A stretch of DNA of 64,000 nucleotides from Ceratopteris richardii. Its lineage: Eukaryota; Streptophyta; Polypodiopsida; Polypodiales; Pteridaceae. Below the pieces are notes generated by a model, which was not told the DNA's origin, did not search any database, and saw only the letters and a program-made list of their open reading frames with translations. Position 1 is the stretch's first letter, and each line of letters opens with the position of its first letter. The position numbers and the translations under genes are program-made. The stretch is from the NCBI GenBank assembly GCA_020310875.1, contig CM035406.1, forward strand, positions 223,896,294 to 223,960,293, written 5' to 3'. Positions 1 through 11,854 of the stretch are shown piece by piece.

Positions 1-960
1 TGTAATTTTACTAATATTCTAATGTTTTCTTGCAGAAACATTGAAGATTTAAAGAGCAGTTGAAGTGAAGTGAAGTGAAGTGAAGTGAAGTGATAGATTG
101 AAGATCCATTTACCTTAATTTTCATTTAGTCAATTACTTATTTGTTTAGACATTTATCCTATTACTAAACCCTTACATTTGTATTAGAGTTATTGATTTG
201 AGCCATTAGCTTATCAATTCATTGACTATCTTTTATGAACCTTTTCTTTAGGCTTGTATAAGAATTTGAACATTAATCTAGTGTCATTTTATCTTATGTC
301 GCAAGAAGCCTCATCAAGTAGTTCCTTTCTACCTTCATCTACCTTTGAGTCATTATTTCCTAAACCAGTTGAAGTTGAAGAACGAGTAAAAGATAAGATA
401 GTAGAAGAAACTTTGCACGATCCTAGTAGAACTTTGCATTTACTTTCCATTGTTCCACCTAGCATTGAGAATAGTGAAGACCTTTTCCCACCATCTGTAG
501 ATAGAAACGGCGATAATTTTCAAGACGAGTCAAACAAAACTCAATGTATTAAAGATCACGTAGTTAGTGAAAAACTAATCTTACCTTCTTATTTTTACGC
601 GATAGAAAGATATAGAAGCACTCGTCCTTACGGCTCCTAGTTCTAAAAAAATATTTCTTAATTTAAACTCGAATATATTAGAAATCTATAGTTTTTAACT
701 ATCCTAAACTGAACAAGCAACCGAAGCCCTAAGCATACTTAGAAGCACCCTGCATGCAGTCACACGGTTAGGTTAGCGTGATTCTTTTTAGATGAACGTC
801 AGCCTACCTTCACACCCCTCTACGACATCGTGACATGCATTTTCAGAGGATTAGTGAGTCATAGAGGTAGTTGAGATAAGTCTCTTGCATTGTAACATTG
901 ACACTTCACTTACCATCACATGTGCATGTGTCTTCATACACTTGATACGTCTAATCTTTC
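1..960. other. Unassigned stretch with a short TGAAG microsatellite
   Basis: A pyrimidine tract ending in TTGCAG near base 35 resembles a 3' splice site, and TGAAG is repeated about seven times around 60-95. An open frame at 254-640 (128 codons) is rich in Ser near its start and matches no family I recognise. It has no clear promoter and may be chance or a decayed transposon piece. Nothing else stands out. Confidence 0.4.
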
Positions 961-963
961 AAA

Positions 964-1530
964 TTGATAATTGAACGTGTATTAATCCACCACTATATGC
1001 ACTTGTGGGGCGATTGGTGTAGAGTCTCATCGACACATGTCCCTAAGGCTTTACAACTCAAGTGCACAATAATTTTCAGATATTTGAGTTACACTAAGGA
1101 AAAACATCTATGCTTGGGTAGAGGGAAAGCATCTATTATTGGTTACGCAGATTCCAATTATGCTGGTTGTGTAGACAATGTAAGTCTACATTGGGGTACA
1201 TTTTTGATTTCGCAAGAGGTTCTATCTCTTGGAGATCTCATGTTCAAGAATGTACAAATGTTTCCATTACAGAAGCAGAGTATGTTGTAGCAAGTGAGGC
1301 ATGTAAGGAAGCATTGTGGCTTTCTGGACTTGCTTGTGATATAGGTCTACCTCAGCATCTACCTCATTTACTCAATGATAGCTAAGGATCTAGTCTATCA
1401 TGCAAATACCAAGCACATTGAGGTAAGGTATCACTTCATTAGAGATTTCTTCGCCACTGAATGCATTATTCTTGAGAATGTTCATATTCAAGATAATGCT
1501 ACAGATGCTTTGACTGAGGCTCTATGTTAA
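964..1530 (+). mobile_element. Ty1/copia relic, RNase H end only
   Basis: The translated stretch shows hallmarks of copia RNase H: a YADSNYAGC motif, then a Ser-Trp-Arg segment, an EAEYV motif and, further on, HANTKHIEVRYHF. In complete elements this domain is the last part of pol, just before the polypurine tract and 3' LTR. Only this domain is recognisable. It is broken, with several breaks, and I could not define an LTR on either side. The sequence belongs to a copia family different from the A and B families elsewhere in the window. Confidence 0.8.
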
Positions 1531-2260
1531 ACGTTTAAACGCGAGACTAACTGTCAGAAACGCGTTTAACCACCTAATTGGGTTCTTGGGAGTGGTAGGG
1601 GTCTGTCAAATAGAGGCCCTATACTTGGTTCCCAAACTAACCATTTTTCCATACAACAACATACAGATGCGCAGAACTCTATTAGGACTCTGTTACGCTT
1701 AGGAGCTTTACAGTGCTCGATCATAACTCGTCCGAAGTGTACCGAATACACTAAATTGCTATACTGTTCTGCACATAAATTTATGGGAATGCCAGAGACA
1801 ATAGCAGTGATTCAACCCTTACCAACTAGGTATAAACAATCAAACAACACCGAAGAGACAGAGGGCTCAATAGCTTCAGACACACAGTAGTGAAGACTCA
1901 GTACGCAACTTAGGAAGACCCTTACTGTAGCTTAATCTTTGCCGTACGAAGATAGAACTCAACACTGAAGTCAACACAATACAGATCAGAATACCAGAAA
2001 CACTACCACAGCTACACAAACTTTCTCAGCATGTTATGGTGTATTACAGGAAGAGTGACACCACGTTACACCTACTTAATTGAACTACGCCATAGAAACT
2101 CCATAGAACAACTCGCTCAGACACAGTCGGATAATCTTCTGAACATCTATGAGACTCACCAACAGACAGGTATCGACAGATAACAAAACAGAAACAAGAA
2201 CAATATACTCACTATTGCTCAATAACAACACAATAACGTTCACTCAACACTACAACATAT
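1531..2260. other. Unassigned DNA after the copia relic
   Basis: About 730 bp with no credible coding frame. It could hold a decayed LTR belonging to the preceding relic, but no second copy exists in the window to compare with, so the boundaries cannot be set. Confidence 0.3.
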
Positions 2261-2267
2261 GAGGGGC

Positions 2268-2530
2268 ATACCGACGCTACATATACCGACGGTCATAGTC
2301 GGCGTCGGTATAGCCCTCGGAAAATCTCACTAAGAGATACCGACGGTCAAGTGACCGTTCGTATGATCGTTTTAAACGGATCGTCGGTGTGGCCCGCAGC
2401 CACCGGTATAAGCGTCGGTATAGGCATCGGTATGAGCGTCGGTATAAGCGTCGGTAATTTACTAGAAACCACCAACGCGTATACCGACGTCCATACCGGC
2501 ACCTATACCGGTGGCAAATTTTTAAACATA
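2268..2530. repeat. CGTCGGTA / TACCGACG repeat cluster, CACTA-like
   Basis: The octamer CGTCGGTA and its complement TACCGACG occur about eight times in both orientations, several in a 12-bp period between 2411 and 2456. A CACTA motif lies at 2328-2332, followed closely by a TACCGACG copy. Dense short repeats in both orientations next to a CACTA terminus are typical of the subterminal regions of plant En/Spm (CACTA) transposons. No matching opposite end (TAGTG) or transposase was found, so this could instead be a minisatellite. The CACTA assignment is inference. Confidence 0.4.
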
Positions 2531-2697
2531 CCGCGAACCCGAGAGCAAAACTTCACATTTCTGCGCGTGTTTGAGTACTGTCGGTCTACTGTCGAACTTG
2601 TGCCCGCGAACTTGCATTGTCTTGTGCACACACACACACATATGGATCTCTCTCTCTACACACACACTCTCTCTCTCGGCTTAGCTCTCACATCTTG

Positions 2698-2780
2698 GTA
2701 AGTGCTGCGCGTACTGTTAGCATTTGTGTTTCTCTATGCTTTAGGGTTTCTAATTTCTCTTTTCGTTGATTTTGTAGAAG
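2698..2780 (+). other. Possible short intron
   Basis: GGTAAGTGC at about 2698 looks like a strong plant 5' splice site, and a T-rich tract ending in TTTTGTAG at about 2778 looks like a 3' splice site, giving a candidate intron of roughly 80 bp. A second GTAAGTGA follows at about 2865. It could belong to the 5' leader of a transcript starting in the CACTA-like region. No coding exon was recognised, so this is weak. Confidence 0.25.
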
Positions 2781-2890
2781 TTCGTTGGCGTTGATTGTTT
2801 GGAATTGGACGAGAGACGACCTACATTACGCTTTGTCGACAACGATTCAAAGAGAGACATACTTGTAAGTGATTCTTTTATTCGCTATTG

Positions 2891-3045
<155 letters not shown>

Positions 3046-3061
3046 AAAGGAAGATACACAT

Positions 3062-3650
3062 TAATTTACACATGCATACATACACACATACATGTACACA
3101 CATGCATGCTTACATACACACACCTATACACACATGCATGCTTACATACACACACATATACACATATGCATACATACACACACACAGAAATTTACACACA
3201 TGCATACATACACACACATGCATACACACATACATACACATACATATATACACATATGCATACATACACATACACACACACATATATACACATACATACA
3301 CACATGCATATATACACACATATACACACATGCATGCATACATACACACACATATACCGGCATGCATGCATACACACATATATACACACATGCATACATA
3401 CACACATATACACACATGCATGTATACATACACACACATGTATACACATGCATACACATACACACACATACACATACATGCATGCATACATACACACACG
3501 TACACACACATGCACACACATGCATGCCTACATACACACACATACACATACACACACATGTATACACATGTATACATACACACACACATGTACACATGCA
3601 TACATACACACACATATATACACACATGCATACATACACACATATTATAA
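3062..3650. repeat. Compound (CA)n/(CATA)n/(CATG) microsatellite
   Basis: About 590 bp of CACA, CATA and CATG tetramers in changing order, directly after the AG block. It supports open frames of Thr-His-Ile-Tyr or Cys-Val-Met on both strands, which I treat as artefacts of the repeat. Confidence 0.97.
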
Positions 3651-3689
3651 TCCTATTTTTATTTTGAAGTTTTTGTTTTACATCAAATA

Positions 3690-4775
3690 TATAAAAATAG
3701 GATTAGGGTTTTAGGGTTAAATATTTAAGATTAGGGTTGTAGGGTTTTAAATAGGATTAGGGTTTTAGGGTTAAATATTTAAGATTAGGGTTTTAGGGTT
3801 TTAGGTCTAGATATTTAAGATTAGGGTTTTAGGGTTTAGTATTTCAGATTTAAGTCTAAGTCTTTCTGATTAGGTTTTTAGGATTTTAATACGTAGATAA
3901 CATATAATACAAACACACATATACATATAATACATACATACATGTAGATACACATGCATACAAAAATATACATATTTTAGATTTAAATATTTAAGATTAG
4001 GGTTTTAGGGTTATAACACCTACATAACATATATGCACACATACACATACACATATAATACATATATACATGTATATACACATGTATACAGAAATATACA
4101 TATTTTAGGTCTAGATATTTAAGATTAGGGTTTTGGGGTTTAGTATTTCAGATTTAAGTCTAAGTCTTTCTGATTAGGGTTTTAGGATTTTAATACGTAG
4201 ATAACATATATACACAAGCACACATATACATATAATACATACATACATGTAGATACACATGCATACAAAAATATACATATTTTAGATTTAAATCTTTAAG
4301 ATTTGGGTTTTAGGGTTATAACACCTACATAAGATATATGCACACATACACATGCACATGTAATACATATATGCATGTATATACACATGTATACATAAAT
4401 ATACATATTTTAGGTCTACATATTTAAGATTAGGGTTTTAGGGTTTAGTATTTGAGATTTAAGTCTAAGTCTTTTTTATTAGGGTTTTAGGATTTTAATA
4501 CGTAGATTACATATATACACAAACACACATATACATATAATACATACATACATGTAGATACACATGCATACAAAAATATACATATTTTAGATTTAAATCT
4601 TTAAGATTAGCGTTTTAGGTTTATAACACCTACATAAGATATATGCACACATACACATGCACATGTAATACATATATACATGTATATACACATGTATACA
4701 GAAATATACATATTTTAGGTCTACATATTTAAGATTAGGGTTTTAGGGTTTAGTATTTCAGATCTAGAATTTTAA
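3690..4775. repeat. 305-bp higher-order satellite with TTTAGGG-like motifs
   Basis: The landmark AGGTCTAGAT (or AGGTCTACAT) starts at 3803, 4107, 4412 and 4717, a period of 304-305 bp. Each unit has two related halves, one of about 176 bp beginning TTTTAGGTCTA and one of about 129 bp beginning TTTTAGATTTA. Both carry ATTAGGGTTTTAGGG followed by ACAT/ATAC runs. TTTTAGGG and TTTAGGG strings recall plant-type telomere repeats but are scattered and not in pure arrays. The first 110 bp (3690-3800) are a shorter irregular repeat of the same motif. Confidence 0.92.
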
Positions 4776-5310
4776 GATTAGGGTTTTAATTAAATATATA
4801 TAATTAAATATATAAAATTAAATATATAAAAATAGGATTACGTAAGGAAAAAAATCTGAATATATAAATATATATATATATAAAATAAGATAATTATATA
4901 CATAAATAAATTTAAATAGAACTAGTTTTTTAACTAATTTAATTAAATATTTATAATTAAATATATAAAATTAAATATATAAAAATAGGATTACGTAAGG
5001 AAAAAAATCTGAATATATGATAAATATATATATAAAATAAGATAATTATATACATAAATAAATATAAAAAGAAGTAGTGTTTTAAATAATTTAATTAAAT
5101 ATTTATAATTAAATATATAAAATTAAATATATAAAAATAGGATTACGTAAGAAAAAAAATCTGAATATATAAATAAATTTTTATATAAAATAAGATAATT
5201 ATATACATAAATAAATATAAAAAGAACTAGTGTTTTAAATTATTTAATTAAATATATATAATTAAATATAATTAAGTAAAGAAAAAAATCTGAATATATA
5301 AATAAATATA
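4776..5310. repeat. AT-rich 152-bp tandem array
   Basis: The landmark AGGATTACGTAAG starts at 4834, 4987 and 5139, a period of 152-153 bp, with a degenerate fourth unit near 5272. Units consist of AATTAAATATATAAA runs plus a conserved TCTGAATATAT segment. It sits between two blocks of the 305-bp satellite and shares little sequence with it. Confidence 0.9.
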
Positions 5311-5660
5311 TAAATACACAAACACACATACTTATATACCTATCTATATTCACATATATATACATATACACATATATATACACATGCATACATATATATA
5401 TATACATGTTTTAGTTCTAGGTCATTTAAGATTAGGGTTTTAGGGTTTTAGGTCTAGATATTTAAGATTAGGGTTTAGGGTTTAGTATTTCAGATTTAAG
5501 TCTAAGTCTTTCTGATTAGGGTTTTAGGATTTTAATACGTAGATAACATATATACACAAACACGCATATACATATAATACATACATACATGTAGATACAC
5601 ATGCATACAAAAATATACATATTTTAGATTTAAATCTTTAAGATTAGGGTTTTAGGGTTA
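5311..5660. repeat. 305-bp satellite resumes
   Basis: After a TATA/CACA stretch, one long half-unit starts near 5446 and its partner half-unit near 5622 (176 bp apart, the same spacing as in the upstream array). The array stops at about 5660, where copia relic A1 begins. Confidence 0.88.
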
Positions 5661-5934
5661 TATCACAAAGACTAGAGGGAGCAATAGCATAGCAATTTGA
5701 TGCAAGAGAAGAACTATGAGGGCCTAAAGAGTATGATATGATAGAGATGCATCTAATTTGCTATTTCCCAAAGTCTGCACCAGCCATTTAGGCATAGTTT
5801 TTGCCTCTTTTATATCAGTTCTCTCATCAACAAGTGCATAAAGTAAATTTGCGCTAGAAATGGAATGATCTAGATCATCACATGAAGCCTATAAAGGCTC
5901 AAAAGTTTCCTCATTAGGACCAGCAGTCGAGTGT

Positions 5935-6106
5935 TGTAATAAAGTGATAGGTTGGAGATGGTTGAACCACACCCTTGACAGATAGGAGATGGTCAAACTA
6001 CACCCTAAGAGAGAGGATTAGGAAGTAGTCCTCAACCATGGCTTTTGGGGCAAGTGGTTAGCCCATCACATTCCTAACGTAGAGGTTGTGAGTTCAATTC
6101 CTTACA
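5935..6106 (+). repeat. T1 left LTR
   Basis: 172 bp, TGTAAT to TTACA, preceded by AGTGT. The primer-binding site follows directly. Confidence 0.95.
6039..6106 (+). other. tRNA-like sequence at the 3' end of the T1 left LTR
   Basis: With base 6046 as tRNA position 8, the invariant positions of a tRNA fall in register. T8 is followed by a perfect 4-bp D stem GGGC/GCCC (6048-6051, 6061-6064) around AAGTGGTTA, supplying A14, G18G19 and A21. Then come T33, a CCT triplet at 34-36, A37 and, at 6093-6097, TTCAA supplying T54 T55 C56 and A58. The A box and B box of a pol III promoter are therefore both approximately present. The anticodon and acceptor stems do not pair well, so this is not a working tRNA gene. 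The same region in the right LTR is 6763-6830. Confidence 0.6.
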
Positions 6107-6658
6107 TTGGTATCAGAGCCTAGGAAGTAGGCTTGGCAAAGGTGGAATGATCCAACAGCCTCGAAAAAAAGGCGCTTGGGCATCTCTATATGAAAGGGTA
6201 CAAAGTAGCGCATGTCGCTTTCCCAAGCTAGCCTAACAAAGATTGAGGTGTATCTCCCAATCCGTAGGTCGGATTGAGGCATGTAATATACCGTTGGAAA
6301 GCTCTCCGAATGAAGTTTCCAGGTTTGATGAATTAGATACAAAGTGTGAATCCCTTGGGAAATCATGGGTGGAACTTGATTGAGGGTTCAAGATACCAAA
6401 CATGGATGAGAACACGGTTCAAGATTGAGGTTGAGAACAAGGGCCCAAGACACCAAGGTTGCGCAACAAGAAGTTTCAAGACACCAAGGTTGAGAGCAAG
6501 GGTTCAAGAGACCAAGGTTGTGAACAAGGTTCAAGAAACTATGTGAGGTTGAGGACATCAATTCAAGGGTACCTAGGGAGTTCAAGGGGCTAATCACCGA
6601 GGCTAGAGGGATACAAGAGTAGATCATTGAGGACAATGATTGACCAAGGGGTGAAGAA

Positions 6659-6830
6659 TGTAATAAACTGATAGGTTGGAGATGGTTGAACCACACCCTT
6701 GACAGATAGGAGATGGTTGAACTACACCATAAGAGAGAGGATTAGGAAGTATTCCTCAACCATGGCTTTTGGGGCAAGTGGTTAGCCCATCATATTCCTA
6801 ACCTAGAGGTTGTGATTTCAATTCCTTACA
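6659..6830 (+). repeat. T1 right LTR
   Basis: 172 bp, aligns without gaps to the left LTR at an offset of 724 bp, followed by AGTGT. Confidence 0.95.
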
Positions 6831-9414
6831 AGTGTACCCCTGTAAAAAGAGGTAGCAGAGTGTCATACATCTCTTTCGAGCTCATTGATGTCTCCTTAGT
6901 ACGTGAACATAATGGTTGAATAGCAACTTCCTCAGAAAACAACATCACGGCTAACCAAAATGCATTTAGTCTGTGAATGATATAGAGTATAGACTTTGAT
7001 TTTAGAACTGTACCCAACAAACATACATTTCACTGCTTTATCATCCAATTTCCTATGTTGTTGTTCAGACTCCAATGCATATGCTAGATAACCTAAATCA
7101 CGCAGGTGAGCAAGAGATGGCTTGCGACCATGCCAAGATTCATATGGAGTGATATATTTCAATGCTTTTGTAGGATACCTCTTAAGTACATATGTCACTA
7201 TACAGTGATGTTTTATCCCATGCTCAGCCTGAAATCCATTAAAATTAGAAGACATATATTCCCCCCTTGATCAGAATGGAGGGTGCCCATTTTACATGCT
7301 TATAGATTTTCAACCAAAACTAGAAACTATTTTGAAGCACATAAAAATTCAGAATTTTCTTTCAATGGATATACCCTTGCATGCCTGAAAAAACAATCAA
7401 TGAAGTTCACAAAGTAAAGATAGTTTCAAAAAGAGGGTGTCTGCAGAAGACCACAAAAATGTGTATGAACAAGCTGCAAATTTTAAGTAGCTCAAACCAA
7501 ACCATGTTTTGCAAATGAGGAATGCTGCATTTTTCCTAGAATACAACCTTCATAGAAATGTTTACCAAGTGCCCCAAGTTTGGAATAGAGGACACCATTT
7601 TAGATTTCTACAGGCATAGCAAACGAGCTAAATTCAAATGAGCAAAGCGTGCATGCCAAATTTTTGCATCTGACATAGCCTGAGAATCATGTACTACACA
7701 TGCTGAATCATTCACAAACTTTTCATAGTCTATGAGCTTATAAAGCCCACGAGATAAAATGCCAGAAGCAAGTCATCAACAAATTTCACAACCAAGCCAA
7801 TCTTGGCTAAAACCAAAACTCATAATATGTTCTTTTTGATCCTTGACACAAATAAAGCATCTCACAATGTAAAAGAACTACCATCAACAATAGTCAAAAT
7901 GATGTTACCAACTCCCATGACAAGATAAGAGGAGTTGTTGGCACATGTGATAGTATTCCTTGTAGAAGCAAGCTTGAGTGAAGTGAAGAAACTCTGTTGC
8001 GAGGTAATATGTTTGGTTGCCCCACTATCAAAGTACCAAACATCTGAGTCTACTACAAACATACACTATTCATGAGAAGATGGGTCATAATTGCAAACAG
8101 TAGTAAATTCCCATTCTTCATTCTGCATAACATTAGCAGGCTTTGTTTTGGGTGTAGAGGCCTCTACAACAACCATTCGACCCTCTTTCTTCCTTTCCTA
8201 TTTAGCAGTGAATTTCAGACAACTCTTTATGGAATGGTCATTTTCTTTAAACTTTTTGCAAAAAATTTTTTGCTTTTTTGTTTTCTTCTTGTCCCTATCA
8301 TCCTCCTTTGATTGTGTAGAATTAGGAGATTTTTGCTTACTAGTAGAAGAGATCCATTTACCTTTGCCCTTGTTACTAGCCAAGAAAGCTTGATCTGGAA
8401 CGTGCATAATGGACCTTTTTCACCTAGTATGAACTTCTTGCAACAGAAGAGAGACTAACTCCGCAAATATTAACACATTTGGATTGCCTTACATCATTAA
8501 ATGCAGAGTAGAAGCAAAACTCTGATATGAATTGGAAGAACATTTAGAACAATCTATACAAGTGAAATGTCAGGCAAGACTTCATCAACACAAATCAACT
8601 GCTCCTTCAAATCTTTGGTCTTTGTTAGAAAACTCTCCATGGAATCTGATTCATTCATGTGCTCACTCTCCAATTGTTTTTGCAGGTAAGCAACATGAGC
8701 CCCATTCGTTGCCTGGTATAAAGTGGTAATTGTATCCCAAGAATCCTTAGCTATTTTGCAAGAGTGAATGTGAGGAATACTGTCACGTTTGGCAGACAAG
8801 GCTATCAATGCATGTGCCTAAGAATCTATGCCATCCCAACAATAGGTGCAACGAGAATTGCGAAACAAACACGAACATGAAGAATATTGCTATCTTCAAT
8901 GCCATCTACATCACCTTCAACAACTGTGTTTGCAGGTGTAATAGGACATTTTTCAACTCCCTCTACAATATTCCATAGTCCTTTTGCAACCAATACATGA
9001 ATCATCATATAAGCCCATAATGGTTAATTGGTACCGTACATCTTATCTTCGATAGCGAACATACACAGTACATCACTGCCTTTAGCCATGGCCATAAACT
9101 AAAATACCCTGATGTAGAAAAATGATTGTATCTCAAAACATTGAACAGAACTACCCTATCTAGTTTTGTTAAACCTGTAGCAAACTTTGAGATGCTTATA
9201 CTGGCGAACCAAAACTTAAATATATCTTTGAAACAAAAAGACAAAATCTCTTGCAAAAGCATTGTGATAGTGCATTTGAAGGCCAAAATGGGCTCAGATT
9301 GCTATTTCGGCACCACAGATTGAAGTTGTACCAATTTTCATGTGATTTTGGGACTATGAAAAATGGGGCGTTGATGATGCCCTAGATGAAGCAGTGACCT
9401 GCTCTGATACGAAT

Positions 9415-9644
9415 TGTTGGAGTTCAAGGTCTACAGAAGCACATGAACACCACACGGAAGAAGAAGAAGCTTGGAGCACAACACACAATACTGAATGTAT
9501 TACCAATAGAATGTAAAAAAATATGTAGCCCATTAGGGTATTATGATATATACAAGCTAGAGGAAAAAAACCTCCTAAAGAGGGAGAAAAGTGCCCCGGT
9601 GGTCCTAGTGTGTTCACACACATCACTACCTAAATATGTCAACA
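9415..9644 (-). repeat. LTR of copia relic A1
   Basis: Starts TGTTGGAG and ends CAACA, 230 bp, the same length as the A2 LTRs. It differs from them at roughly 12% of positions, which marks A1 as clearly older or from another subfamily. Confidence 0.92.
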
Positions 9645-10119
9645 ATCCTCAAGTCATAATTAAGACAAAGCAAAGCTTCGTGGTTTCATGCTAATCCTTC
9701 AACAAATAATCTCCTCAACTTGGATTGATAGGTTGAACACCAAAACCTCTCCGGCCAAGTGTTGGAAGTTAGTTATCGAGTAGACTCAATATCTCCTTAA
9801 AAGGAATTAAAAGGAGATTCAAAAAATTCAATGTGCAAGAAGAGAAAACATTTATTGTAGGCTCTCATTTCTTGAGGCAAAAGTCAAGAAAGAAAATTAC
9901 CACCTCTAGGCTGGGTTCCGGAAAATAAGAGGAAAGCTGAGATACAAAGAGGAAATTCAAGGAAAGAAATGGCAGATTTATTTCAAAGATTGGTGAGCGA
10001 GGAAAGCAAGTAGATTGACTAAAGAAGTTTGAAAACTCTTGATCAAGAAGAATTACAAGAAAGACATCCCGTATATAATTAATAATTAGAGGGTAAAATG
10101 TTGTAACCCCTTGACCCAC
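9645..10119. other. Unassigned DNA between A1 and D
   Basis: About 475 bp, AT-rich, with no recognised coding or repeat signature. Confidence 0.35.
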
Positions 10120-10234
10120 TTGCTTTATAGCTCATGTGTTCTATCATGACACTCGAGATGAAACGTGTCACCCTCTCACACCAATGCTCTATCATGACTC
10201 CCTCTAGCACCAATGCTCTATTCAGACCGCTCCA
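10120..10234. repeat. CTCTATCRTGAC minisatellite, left part
   Basis: Imperfect repeats of about 29 bp built on TCTATCATGAC followed by CTAGCACCAATG. The same kind of repeat continues right of element D at 18759-18915, so D appears to have landed inside this array. Confidence 0.6.
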
Positions 10235-10872
10235 TGTGACGGTCCAACTCCAAGAGGGATTTTTACCTTGGCCTACAAGGAGAAGGACGACCACGAGTTA
10301 AAAGGGCAATCCCCTTAAGTAACCCAAAAGCCAAAGCGGGACAAGATATTGGGTAGCTCGGAGGTCGGTTGCACCAAAAGCGGGACTTAACATGGAAGAT
10401 GTGAGGGACCGCCGCCAAAGGCGGGCCAACATGGTGGGATGTAGCCATCAAGTCCATGGTGGCTATTTGCCAAAAGGCATAGTGGCTCTCCTTTGACACA
10501 CATGTCCAAAGCCCCTTTGAGTGAGCAGGAAAGATGAGGGACAGGCAGGCTTGATATTGGTCTGTTTGATCGTCAAGGTACGAGACCCACCCAAGGATGG
10601 ATGGGGGGCATTCCCATTATCTAGAATCTACCCACTATGTAGGGGACAATTGAAATTCCCAAGAAATGTGAGGAAGGGAAGGCTTAGCACTCACACCCAT
10701 GATGCTTCATCGCTCACACATTGGGGGCATTCCTAGCCTATCCACCATCTAGAGGCATGCATGGTTACCACTCCCCATATAGTTGTGCATGATTTTGCAC
10801 AGTAGGGCAAACCACCCAAGCACCAAAGTGGGCTAGATAGAAAACTAGGGAGGCACGCAAAGGGGCATGACA
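10235..10872 (-). repeat. D LTR (left, 3' LTR in element orientation)
   Basis: 638 bp, clearly homologous to 18122-18758 but differing at many sites (roughly 15-20% by eye), indicating great age. Confidence 0.9.
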
Positions 10873-11854
10873 TCCACCCCCTCTCCGATAGACTTCGCAT
10901 CCTCGTGACGTTCACCTATGGACCCAAGATTGATTCTCATTTGTAGTGAAGTTGAAAGGGTGAAAAGTGATGGCTTGTGAGACTGTGCATGGTGTTCTTA
11001 CCCTCTACTTTGGGATAGTGTGCTTAGTACCATGGGTTGTCGAGCAAATGCATATCTAAGGGATACTTAACTGAATGCAAGAGAGGTGCAAACCTAATAC
11101 TGTCGGTTTGGCTCAAAGCAAAGGGACTACTTAGAAGGGACAACTTGCTCCACTCCGACTGCATCGAGACAAGCGAAGCTCTTCATGAGTCAAATCTTGC
11201 ATAAGTACGAGACCTCAGAGTTGGGTCATGGCACATTTGCCTCTTGTTAGGCTGAATGTGGTGATTACGTCCAAGGACTTCCAAGAAGATCCTATCATCA
11301 AAAGGATGGCCGGTCTCTCTAAGTCAATTCATGACTGGTCATCCGTGTGCCTCTCACCATCAAAAGGATAGATTGGGACATTCTGCTCAAGGTAGGAGCT
11401 AAAGTGAAACACTAAGGCCCCAAGCCGGTTCTTAGTTAAAATTTTGCCCTGACCCGAGTAAATATAGCAATATGGGACCATGCCCATTTTGTAATGGGAG
11501 GGCCTCATTGCCACTCCATGCATACCCTTTGGGTCCATTCCATCATTCCATAATTATCAAGGCACACTGAAGCCTAGACTATAAGTGTCAACCAAGGTAA
11601 GTCCCATCTAAAGGAAAGGGGCCTATTGACAGTCCACATCATTACATTGCATAAACAACATGAACACACCACCCATCATTGTGACTGACATCAGATGCAG
11701 CTTATAGAGGTCAAGGCGACTTATAGTGCATTCAAGTGACTTAGCCATGATGCAATTTACACATGCCCGCTAGATTGAAAAGGGGCCTATGGATGGCCCA
11801 CATGGCGTTAAGCACAAGGCTCAAAGGTGCGGTGCATGGAGCAGCTTACATTCA

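Larger units (their letters stand above)
5935..6830 (+). mobile_element. T1: miniature LTR retrotransposon (TRIM) with tRNA-like LTR end
   Basis: Complete structure of 896 bp: two 172-bp direct LTRs (5935-6106 and 6659-6830) beginning TGTAAT and ending TTACA. A TGGTATCAGAGC primer site at 6108-6119 follows one base after the left LTR, a purine-rich run (AAGGGGTGAAGA) precedes the right LTR, and a 5-bp target-site duplication AGTGT lies at 5930-5934 and 6831-6835. The 552-bp internal part has no coding frame of note but holds about four copies of a roughly 30-bp repeat (GACACCAAGGTTG core) at 6428-6545. The LTRs differ at about 8 of 172 sites. Such elements must borrow proteins from a full-length copia. 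Confidence 0.95.
5661..9644 (-). mobile_element. Copia relic A1 (family A), 5' LTR to integrase
   Basis: Reading on the minus strand, a 5' LTR (9415-9644) is followed by an initiator-tRNA-Met type primer site, then gag, protease and integrase sequence. It is alignable along its length with young copy A2 at 11855-17008. Recognisable parts are the gag N-terminal region near 9000, the WYFDSGATKHIT protease motif near 8030, and integrase from about 7700 down to 6900. The RT/RNase H part and the 3' LTR are not present; the element ends against satellite DNA at 5661. It is old and has many breaks. Miniature element T1 sits inside it at 5935-6830. Confidence 0.9.

Noticed and set aside
254-640. Host gene of 128 codons
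   Set aside because: No recognised domain, promoter or neighbouring exon; kept only as part of an unassigned stretch.
3803-5139. CRISPR array
   Set aside because: Tandem satellite units without unique spacers, in evident plant DNA.
3690-5660. True interstitial telomere array
   Set aside because: TTTAGGG-like motifs occur once or twice per satellite unit and are embedded in other sequence; no pure array is present.
6039-6106. Functional tRNA-Arg gene
   Set aside because: Acceptor and anticodon stems do not pair, and it is part of an LTR. Only a tRNA-like promoter role is considered.
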